Assembly (NCBI GenBank): GCA_019244745.1
Contig: JAFASF010000255.1
Location: 1-53,590, forward strand
Length of the DNA stretch: 53,590 bases
Source of the DNA: Solirubrobacterales bacterium
Lineage (GTDB): Bacteria > Actinomycetota > Thermoleophilia > Solirubrobacterales > Solirubrobacteraceae
Reading direction: 5' to 3'
Below the pieces are notes generated by a model that did no database searches, had not been told where the DNA came from, and worked only from the letters and a program-made list of their open reading frames with translations. The translations under genes were made by a program, and so were the position numbers. Numbering within the stretch: the first letter of the stretch is position 1; the number at the start of each line of letters is the position of its first letter. This document shows positions 17,313 through 24,004 of the stretch, piece by piece.

Positions 17313-18436
17313 CGGCGTTGGTGTTGGGCGCGGCGGGGCCGAGCGCGTACTGGTATCTGACCCGCGGCACGGGCGCCGTGTCACTCGTTCTGCTGACCGT
17401 GAGCGTGGTCCTGGGAGTGCTCGGCTCGCTGCGCTTCGCCGCCGCGCCGCGCTGGCCGCGGTTCGCGATCGACGCGCTCCACCGGGACGTGTCGCTGCTC
17501 GCGATCGCGTTTCTGGTCATTCACATCATCACCAGCGTGCTCGACAGCTTCGCCCCGATCAAGGTGACCGACGCGGTGATTCCGTTCGTTTCGAGCTATC
17601 GGCCCCTGTGGATGGGGCTCGGGGCCCTCTCGTTCGACCTGCTCGTCGCGCTCGTGCTCACGAGCCTGGTCCGCCGCCGGCTGGGCTACCGCGCCTGGCG
17701 CGCGATTCACTGGCTCGCCTACGCGAGCTGGCCAATCGCGGTACTGCACGGACTGGGGACCGGGAGCGATACCAAGGCGTGGTGGATGCTCGGGCTGACC
17801 GTGGTGTGCGTGCTCGCGGTCGTGTTCGCCGCGTGGGTTCGAATCGGCCGCGCCGACCCCAACTACGATCGCGTGCGCGCCCCAGCCTTGGCGCTGTCGG
17901 TGGCCGCGCCGATCGGGCTCGCGATCTTCACCCTGGCCGGCCCCCTGCAGGGCGGATGGGCGCGCCGCGCCGGCACTCCGGTGTCGCTCCTGGGCAGGGC
18001 ACCGGCGCCGTCAGCGCCGTCTTCGCCGGTCGGTGCGGTCGCCGCGCCGCACCGGGTCGTTGGCAAGCTCAACCGTCGGTTCTCCGCGCAGCTGGCCGGC
18101 ACCTTGACCCAGACGGCGGAGCCGGCGGGGGCGATCGTCGACATCGCGATGCGGGTGAGCGGTGGGTTGAGCGGGCACCTGCGGGTCAGGCTCGCCGGCG
18201 AGCCCACCGCCGGCGGGGGTTTGTCGATGACCGGAAGCCAGGTCGATCTCACCGCGGTCGGGGTGGCGTCGGCTTTCCAGGGGCGGATCGTCTCGCTGGC
18301 CGGACAGCAGTTCGTTGCCCGGGTGTCGGACGGCTCGGGATCGGTGCTCGACCTGAACGTCAATCTGAACATCGACGACGCCACCGGCAATGTGACCGGG
18401 ACCGTTGTCGGGCGTCCGCCCGGAGGTGGCGGATGA
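17309..18436 (+). CDS. Ferric reductase-like transmembrane protein with extracytoplasmic C-terminal domain
   Basis: The 375-residue protein has about six helices in its first ~200 residues. The pattern LHRDVSLLAIAFLVIHIITSVLD and WRAIHWLAYASWPIAVLHGLG supplies paired histidines on two helices, as expected for a heme b-binding ferric reductase/NOX/YedZ-type domain. After a seventh hydrophobic stretch (~residues 190-215) comes a ~130-residue soluble domain of beta-strand character facing outside. Such proteins carry electrons across the membrane. The start (GTG 17309) overlaps apbE by 4 bp and the stop overlaps the NuoF-like gene by 4 bp, so the three are co-translated. Confidence 0.82.
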   Translation: MTALVLGAAGPSAYWYLTRGTGAVSLVLLTVSVVLGVLGSLRFAAAPRWPRFAIDALHRDVSLLAIAFLVIHIITSVLDSFAPIKVTDAVIPFVSSYRPLWMGLGALSFDLLVALVLTSLVRRRLGYRAWRAIHWLAYASWPIAVLHGLGTGSDTKAWWMLGLTVVCVLAVVFAAWVRIGRADPNYDRVRAPALALSVAAPIGLAIFTLAGPLQGGWARRAGTPVSLLGRAPAPSAPSSPVGAVAAPHRVVGKLNRRFSAQLAGTLTQTAEPAGAIVDIAMRVSGGLSGHLRVRLAGEPTAGGGLSMTGSQVDLTAVGVASAFQGRIVSLAGQQFVARVSDGSGSVLDLNVNLNIDDATGNVTGTVVGRPPGGGG

Positions 18437-19794
18437 TTCGACGGGGCCGTGAGCAAGTCGCCGCACCCGCGCCGGTCGAGGGACATCACAGCCTCCCGCG
18501 CCTGCTCGCGGGGATGGACCCCGGCGGTGCGCCGATGTCGCTGGCCGAGCACGAGCGGATTCACGGACCGCTGCCGCAACCGAGCCCCCTCGAGCTGATC
18601 GAGGCCGTCGAGATGAGCGGGCTCCGCGGGCGAGGCGGTGCGGACTTCCCGACGGCTCGGAAACTGCGGGCGGTCGCGGCCGGCCGGCGCCCGAGCGCGG
18701 TGGTGGTCAACGGCAGCGAGACCGAGCCGGCGAGCGCGAAGGACCGGCTGCTCCTCTCGCGCCTTCCTCATCTGGTGCTCGACGGCGCCATGCTCGCCGC
18801 GATGGCCGTCGGGGCGAGAGAAGTGGTGGTCAAGCTAGGGGATGGCGCCGTGGGGTCATTCGACGCGCTGGAGGGTGCGGTTGCCGTCCGGGCAGCCGAT
18901 CCCGTCGGAATTCGGCTCGTCACAGGACCCGAGGGATACGTCGCCGGCGAGGAAAGTGCCGTGGTCCACCACCTGAACGGCGGCGCGCCGCTGCCGACCT
19001 TCGTGCCCCCCCGCCCGTTCGAGCGCGGCTATCGAGGCCGCCCGACGCTGATTCAGAACCCCGAGACGCTGGCTCAGATCGCGCTCGTCGCGCGGTTCGG
19101 CGCCTCCTGGTACCGGGAGCTCGGCACCCGGGCCGACCCTGGGTCGGCGCTCGTCACGATCTCCGGAGCGGTTTCAGAGCCCGGGGTGTACGAGCTGGCG
19201 TTCGGCACGCCGATGACCGATCTGCTCGATGCCGCCGGCGGCTCTACCGAGCCGCTCCAGGCGCTGTTGGTGGGCGGGTACTTCGGGACCTGGGTGGGGA
19301 GCCGCCGGGCGCTCGGTCTGCGGCTCGCGCGCGAGGATCTCCGTTCGGTCGGCTGTTCGCTCGGCTCCGGGGTGATCATCGCGCTCGGGGAGAGCTCCTG
19401 CGGTCTGCACGAGAGCGCCTACGTGATCGACTACCTCGCGCGTCAGTCGGCCGGTCAGTGCGGGCCGTGCGTGTTCGGCCTGCGGGCGATCGCCGACGCG
19501 GTGCTGGCGATGGCGGATGGTGTCGGAGGGGCGCGCGAGCGCGACCGGGTGCTGCGATGGACCTCGGAGGTACGCGGGCGCGGAGCCTGCCATCACCCGG
19601 ACGGCGCGGTCAGGTTCGTGGAAAGCGCGATGGATGTGTTCGGTGACGAGATCGAGGCGCATGCGCGCGTTCGCTGTACGGCGCCGCCGGCGGGCTTGCC
19701 TCTCGATGGCGGGGCGCCGGCGCGGCCGCGGAGGGCCGGACTCCGGCCTGGCGGACGGGGTGCGGGCCGGTTGCGAGGGGCGGCGCGGCGATGA
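18433..19794 (+). CDS. NuoF/RnfC-like flavin and iron-sulfur oxidoreductase
   Basis: This 453-residue protein resembles the NADH-binding subunit F of complex I: MSGLRGRGGADFPTARK (FMN/NADH glycine-rich loop) at ~54-70, VVNGSETEPASAKDR, GPEGYVAGEESAVVHHLNG and a SLBB-like middle. The C-terminal iron-sulfur region keeps QSAGQCGPC and GACHHPDG, so three of the four usual cluster cysteines remain and the first is replaced by Ala. It stands alone, without the other complex I subunits, and is followed by a ferredoxin. I infer electron transfer from NAD(P)H or a similar donor to the ferredoxin and membrane cytochrome. ATG 18433 overlaps the previous stop. Confidence 0.85.
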   Translation: MIRRGREQVAAPAPVEGHHSLPRLLAGMDPGGAPMSLAEHERIHGPLPQPSPLELIEAVEMSGLRGRGGADFPTARKLRAVAAGRRPSAVVVNGSETEPASAKDRLLLSRLPHLVLDGAMLAAMAVGAREVVVKLGDGAVGSFDALEGAVAVRAADPVGIRLVTGPEGYVAGEESAVVHHLNGGAPLPTFVPPRPFERGYRGRPTLIQNPETLAQIALVARFGASWYRELGTRADPGSALVTISGAVSEPGVYELAFGTPMTDLLDAAGGSTEPLQALLVGGYFGTWVGSRRALGLRLAREDLRSVGCSLGSGVIIALGESSCGLHESAYVIDYLARQSAGQCGPCVFGLRAIADAVLAMADGVGGARERDRVLRWTSEVRGRGACHHPDGAVRFVESAMDVFGDEIEAHARVRCTAPPAGLPLDGGAPARPRRAGLRPGGRGAGRLRGAARR

Positions 19795-19844
19795 GCAGGC
19801 GCCTGCGCGTCAACCCGGTCATGTGCAAGGTCCGCGGGCGATGA
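19791..19844 (+). other. 17-codon mini-ORF duplicating the ferredoxin N-terminus
   Basis: ATG 19791 (inside the stop of the NuoF-like gene) opens a frame reading MSRRLRVNPVMCKVRGR and stopping at 19842-19844, inside the ATGA overlap with the ferredoxin ATG at 19841. The real protein starts MSRRLRVNPIACEGHGL. The two 50-bp DNA units (19791-19840, 19841-19890) are about 80% identical, so this is a diverged tandem duplication of the ferredoxin gene start. Confidence 0.7.
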
Positions 19845-20041
19845 GCAGGCGCCTTCGCGTCAATCCGATCGCGTGCGAGGGCCACGGCCTGTGCGTGGAG
19901 CTGCTGCCCGAGCTGATCCGGCTCGACGACTGGGGTTACCCGATCCTCGACGACGCAGCGGTTCCGCCCGAGCTCGTGGGACTTGCCCGTCGTGCGGTCG
20001 ACGCCTGTCCGACGCTCGCGCTGATCCTCGACGACGAGTAG
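19841..20041 (+). CDS. Small single-cluster ferredoxin
   Basis: The 66-residue protein has the spacing C12-x2-H-x2-C18 and a distant C56-P in DACPTLAL, the pattern of small actinobacterial [3Fe-4S]/[4Fe-4S] ferredoxins in which His or Ala replaces the fourth cysteine. It is the likely electron acceptor or donor for the NuoF-like protein encoded just upstream; small ferredoxins of this class also feed P450s, but the P450 here is 16 kb away. The start is the second of two duplicated ATGs; only this copy continues through the whole fold. Confidence 0.88.
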   Translation: MSRRLRVNPIACEGHGLCVELLPELIRLDDWGYPILDDAAVPPELVGLARRAVDACPTLALILDDE

Positions 20042-20054
20042 CTAACTGAGTTAG
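20042..20054. promoter_or_regulatory. Short palindrome after ferredoxin
   Basis: CTAACT-G-AGTTAG is a perfect 6+1+6 dyad directly after the ferredoxin stop. It is AT-rich for this genome and has the size of a TetR/MarR-type operator half-site pair, in the 121-base gap before the DUF11 gene. It is too short to be a good terminator. Confidence 0.3.
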
Positions 20055-20162
20055 TTCCGCGAAGCGAGCCGGCCGCATGGCCCGACCGGTGTCGCGTTCG
20101 GATCCCGCGCATCTGGGCTTGCGACAGTTGCAGCGAGCTCCGCGTCCGGTTAGAGTCGCACC

Positions 20163-22796
20163 ATGCGGAGGTTTGGGGTTGTGCTCGCGTGCGTTTGCCT
20201 GTGCGCGGCAGTTCTGGCCGGTGGGGCTTCCGCAAAGGGGCGCGCAGTCAGGAACTGGCCGAACTCCCCTGTCCACCACCTGATCGGACTGCCGGCGCCG
20301 TCAACACCACCGACGTTCTCCGCGAATCTGCGGGGCGGCGTCGCGGTGACGGGAAACACGGTGGAGACGTGTCCGGAGAACGTCTCGGCCCACAAGAAGC
20401 GCGCGAGGCGACCCCGCCACACCCGTGGATCCCCCCGGGACAGTGAGTCGTGCGTCGACGCCAATAACAACGACCACAACATGGTTTACGTAAACGTCGA
20501 TCCCAGCCACGGGCACTTCAACTCGAGCTCGGCGACATTGACGGTTCCCGCGGGCGCACAGGTCGTGCGGGCCTACCTGTACTGGGGCGCGGACCTGTCG
20601 CGGGGAGTCAACCGGCCCGGCGCTTCTAACTTCAATCCCAGCCTGCCGACGAACGGCCCCGGCGACGACGCGCCCGGTGGCGGTGATCCCCAGACCAACA
20701 CGCTCTGGACACAGGCGCAGCTCCAGGTCGGATCGGGTGCGGCGTTCACGACGGCCAACGCCACCCCATCGGGGGCGACCCAGGCGATCCCGAGCTGGTA
20801 CAGCCAGCCTAACAACGCTCCCGGGTGGGCCTACCAAGCTCGCGCGGACGTCACTGATCAGCTCCAACTTGGCCTCCTGTCGAGGACGCACCGGACGCGG
20901 TCCGGGAGGTCGCAGCTGACCGTGACGGTCGCGGACGTGCAGGCGGGGCGAGGCTACAACCGTTACGCCGGCTGGACGCTGATGGTGATCTGGGAGAGCC
21001 CGTCGACCCCGTTCAGGAATATCACCCTGTTCGACGGCTTCGAGTACGTGCAGGTGGAAGGCGGCCAGCAGCTCGTCGTCGGCCCGCTTGACTTCACCGG
21101 CTTCACCACCCCCTCCACGGGTCCCGTCGACGCCCAGGTCACGGTGTGGGCATACGAGGGAGACCGCGCGATCACCGGCGACTATCTCGCGCTGAAGAGT
21201 CCCATCACCGACACGTGCGTGGGAATGCCGCATCTGTCAGATGCGCTCCACGATCCCGACAACTTCTTCAACAGCACGATCTCGACCGGCGGCGTCGATA
21301 TCGGCGGCCGTACCCCCTTCTACAGCAACCAGCTCGGATTCGACCAGGCCACACTCGCCCTGCCCGAAGGCACGATCCGGAACGGTGCGACGAACGCGTC
21401 GGTCTGCCTGGGAACCATCGGCGACACGTACTTCTTCGGCGGACTGGTGTTTCAGTCGCTGATCCGCGCGCCCAACGTCGAGATCAGCAAGGTCGCCGAT
21501 CGCTCGAGTGCCGGGCCCGGCGACACGGTCACGTACACCACAAGCGTCACGAACCCGCAGCGAAGCCCCGACGACCCGCTTGGTCCGACCGCGACGGCGA
21601 CCAATGTGACGGTCACCGACCCGCTCCCCTCAGGGCTCCACTTCAGCGGCTTTATCGGCAGTCCTCCGTGCACGTTCAACGCCGCCACCAACACGATCGA
21701 CTGCGACGTCGGTAACCTGGCGCCCGACGGCACGTTCACCTACTCGTTCACCGCCACCGTCGACGCGTCCGCGGAGGGACCTGCGCCGAATCCGATCATC
21801 AACGCGGGGTGCTTTTCGGCGGGCTCCGCGGATCTCCCAGGCCAGATCTTCACCGGCTGCGACCGCGTTACTGTCATCGTTCCGCCAACGCCCCCGCCAC
21901 CTCAGCCGGCCGATCTCGGGGTGGTCAAAACCGTCTCCGCCGACACGGTCGCGCCGGGCAACGCACTGACCTGGAAAGTGGTCGGAACCAACTACGGGCC
22001 GGCCACGTCGACGGGCTTCGTCCTCGCCGACCAGTTGCCGCCCGGCGTCGCGTTCGTCAGCGCGAGCGCGAGTCCGCAGCTGACGTGCACGACGCCACCG
22101 GTCGGCGGGAATGGTGCGGTGACCTGTACCGCGCCGAGCGTGCCGCCCACACCCGCTTCGGGCTCGTCGTTGACGCTGACGATCGTCGCCACGGTTCCGG
22201 CCGACACGCCCGACGGAATCCTGCTCCAGAACATCGCCACGGTTCGCGGCGACCAGCCGGAGCCCGTCCCGGATCCGCATCCCAACCGCGCCGAGACGGT
22301 GACCCGCGTTGTGGTACCCGATCAGCCGATCCCGCCTCCGCCACCGCTGCCCCCGGGTCCAATCGGACCACCGACACCACCCATCCCGCCGCCGCCCGAG
22401 CCCCCGACGCCAGACGTCTTCACGGCACGGCTCACCTTGCACAAGAGCGTATCCCCTTCGGTCGCGTCGCAGGGCTCCACGGTGGCGGTCACGCTCCGTG
22501 TCGCCAACATCACTGAGGTTTCCGCGTTGAAGGTGCGTGTCTGCGACACACTGCCGACGGGGCTGACCGTCGCCTCCGCGCCGGGCTTCCACGTGACTGG
22601 CCGCAACCTGTGCAAGTCGATCGGCACTCTCCAGCCCGTGGCCAGCAAGACGTTGCGCTTCATCGTTCGCGTGGGGGCAGTAGCCGGATCGCGGCTCACG
22701 AACCATGCCACCGCCACCGCAAGCAACGCCAGAACGGTCCGCGCCCGGGCGGTGGTTCGAGTGACGGCTCCGCCACCGCCGTCCGGGAAGGGTTGA
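20163..22796 (+). CDS. Secreted DUF11-repeat surface protein
   Basis: This 877-residue protein has a signal peptide of about 24 residues (cleavage near GGASAKG). The N-terminal ~400 residues include VVRAYLYWGADLSRG and WTLMVIWESPSTPFRNITLFDGFEYV, typical of large extracellular actinobacterial proteins. Three DUF11-type Ig-like repeats follow, near residues 440 (SKVADRSSAGPGDTVTY), 580 (VKTVSADTVAPGNALTW) and 760 (HKSVSPSVASQGSTVAV), each ending in a TDPLPSGL/CDTLPTGL motif. A proline-rich linker (about 715-745) separates the last two. No sortase signal or C-terminal anchor is visible, so it is secreted or held non-covalently. The stop codon lies within a 32-bp tandem duplication. Confidence 0.82.
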   Translation: MRRFGVVLACVCLCAAVLAGGASAKGRAVRNWPNSPVHHLIGLPAPSTPPTFSANLRGGVAVTGNTVETCPENVSAHKKRARRPRHTRGSPRDSESCVDANNNDHNMVYVNVDPSHGHFNSSSATLTVPAGAQVVRAYLYWGADLSRGVNRPGASNFNPSLPTNGPGDDAPGGGDPQTNTLWTQAQLQVGSGAAFTTANATPSGATQAIPSWYSQPNNAPGWAYQARADVTDQLQLGLLSRTHRTRSGRSQLTVTVADVQAGRGYNRYAGWTLMVIWESPSTPFRNITLFDGFEYVQVEGGQQLVVGPLDFTGFTTPSTGPVDAQVTVWAYEGDRAITGDYLALKSPITDTCVGMPHLSDALHDPDNFFNSTISTGGVDIGGRTPFYSNQLGFDQATLALPEGTIRNGATNASVCLGTIGDTYFFGGLVFQSLIRAPNVEISKVADRSSAGPGDTVTYTTSVTNPQRSPDDPLGPTATATNVTVTDPLPSGLHFSGFIGSPPCTFNAATNTIDCDVGNLAPDGTFTYSFTATVDASAEGPAPNPIINAGCFSAGSADLPGQIFTGCDRVTVIVPPTPPPPQPADLGVVKTVSADTVAPGNALTWKVVGTNYGPATSTGFVLADQLPPGVAFVSASASPQLTCTTPPVGGNGAVTCTAPSVPPTPASGSSLTLTIVATVPADTPDGILLQNIATVRGDQPEPVPDPHPNRAETVTRVVVPDQPIPPPPPLPPGPIGPPTPPIPPPPEPPTPDVFTARLTLHKSVSPSVASQGSTVAVTLRVANITEVSALKVRVCDTLPTGLTVASAPGFHVTGRNLCKSIGTLQPVASKTLRFIVRVGAVAGSRLTNHATATASNARTVRARAVVRVTAPPPPSGKG

Positions 22797-22832
22797 CGCC
22801 TCCGCCACCGCCGTCCGGGAAGGGTTGACGCC
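22769..22832 (+). repeat. Perfect 32-bp tandem duplication across a stop codon
   Basis: Positions 22769-22800 and 22801-22832 are identical. The unit carries the last codons of the DUF11 protein (PPPPSGKG) with its TGA, so the gene's end is printed twice. Absence of any mismatch points to a recent event. Confidence 0.95.
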
Positions 22833-22847
22833 CGACCCCCGACGTCC

Positions 22848-22930
22848 GAGGTTCCCGATGAGCTATCGGGACTAGTGTGTCGCGCCGTCGATGCGTGCCC
22901 GACGCCAGGGCCGATCCTGACGAGGAGTGA
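22848..22930 (+). pseudogene. Ferredoxin C-terminal remnant
   Basis: The frame from 22848 reads EVPDELSGLVCRAVDACPT, matching AVPPELVGLARRAVDACPT of the intact ferredoxin at 19957-20013. About 70% of 84 aligned bases are identical with a single gap. That gap is a 1-bp deletion just before the end: restoring it gives ILDEE-stop, equivalent to ILDDE-stop of the intact gene. No N-terminal half precedes it here; the DUF11 gene does. It is a dead fragment of a second ferredoxin gene. Confidence 0.75.
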
Positions 22931-22984
22931 CGGTCGAGACATCCAGGGGGCTCGGAGTATTCGTGCCCGGCCCCCGGCGACCTG

Positions 22985-23746
22985 TCAGCTGATCTGCACC
23001 GGCGTACCCGGCAGCCGGTCTACGCCAACTGTGGCCACCAGCCAGTCGATCGCGTCATTCGCGAGCCGAATGCATCCGTGACTGCGGGCAGACCCGAGCG
23101 GATCGAGGAGGCTCGCTCCTCCCCGTCCGTGGATCCCAACCGTTCCGTCACCGCCGTCGAACTGCTGCAAGACATCGCTGTGACCTGTCAACTCGAGGAC
23201 CCAACTGCCGAGGAAATCGTTCGGGTGCCACGGTATCGCCCACACGATCGCAAATAGGCCGAGCGGAGTCGGTGTACTTGGCTTCCCGACGACAACGCTC
23301 AGCGTACGAACGGATGCTCCCCCCCGAAGCAGGGTGAGCGTGCGCCGGCCCCTCGAGACTTGGACGCGCCAGGGGGTCTTCTCGACGACGACGTTGTTGG
23401 CGTTCACCCAGCCGGCTGCGCCGTTGGGTCGCCAGGGAAGCCGGAGTCGCAACCAGCAACGGTCATCGGCGACACGCGGGCGCGCCACGACCAGCAGCCA
23501 CGGCGCATCTGTCGGCGCCAGCCAGCGCGCGGGACCGATGCTCTTCCCAGGTAGGCGGTAAAAGACCGCGGTGCGCGCTTCGATGCCGGCGCGCCAGGCC
23601 ACGGTGCGCGTGGGCCCGGCGACAGACGCTCGGCCCAGCACGTTCGTGCATCCGAAGTCTGTGGCCTCGGCGTTGCCGACCGGCAGTGCGGCAGCGGACG
23701 CGAACACAAACCACACCACGACAAAGGTCCACCGCGCAGTCCACAT
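22985..23746 (-). CDS. L,D-transpeptidase (YkuD domain)
   Basis: This 253-residue exported protein has a signal peptide of about 25 residues. An SH3-like region in the first half (WRAGIEARTAVFYRLPG...AGWVNANNVVV) precedes a YkuD catalytic domain that begins near residue 125 (RVQVSRGRRTLTLLRGG). The catalytic motif is intact: HGRGG with the conserved His and SHGCIRL with the nucleophile near Cys225. Such enzymes form 3-3 cross-links in peptidoglycan or attach proteins to it. ATG at 23746. Its location between two large surface-protein genes fits a cell-wall role. Confidence 0.92.
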   Translation of the reverse strand: MWTARWTFVVVWFVFASAAALPVGNAEATDFGCTNVLGRASVAGPTRTVAWRAGIEARTAVFYRLPGKSIGPARWLAPTDAPWLLVVARPRVADDRCWLRLRLPWRPNGAAGWVNANNVVVEKTPWRVQVSRGRRTLTLLRGGASVRTLSVVVGKPSTPTPLGLFAIVWAIPWHPNDFLGSWVLELTGHSDVLQQFDGGDGTVGIHGRGGASLLDPLGSARSHGCIRLANDAIDWLVATVGVDRLPGTPVQIS

Positions 23747-24004
23747 CGCCAGCGCGAACGTTATCTCACCGCCGCAGAACCGAGGAATGGGTCGATTTGA
23801 TTAGGTGTATGTAGCGCCTGTGGCGTTCCGAACCGTTTCGGGGGTTGTCCCGGCTCTACGACGCGCACGAGTGAGGCCTAAAAGGCGCCGTGTCCCTCGG
23901 CCACGGCACGACTGTGTGCCGGGTGCGCGACATCGTCAATGTTCCGATCTCGAGCGAAAGGTTCTCGCGCTGAGCAGGGGTTCATGTTGTAAGCTCCTGC
24001 CTCT

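Noticed and set aside
18433-19794. Complex I subunit NuoF
   Set aside because: No other nuo genes are adjacent and one cluster Cys is replaced; the setting with ferredoxin and ferric reductase-like protein indicates a stand-alone oxidoreductase.
22875-23081. Independent 68-codon gene downstream of the DUF11 gene
   Set aside because: Its first residues are the ferredoxin remnant read past a deleted stop, and its end runs antisense into the L,D-transpeptidase gene.
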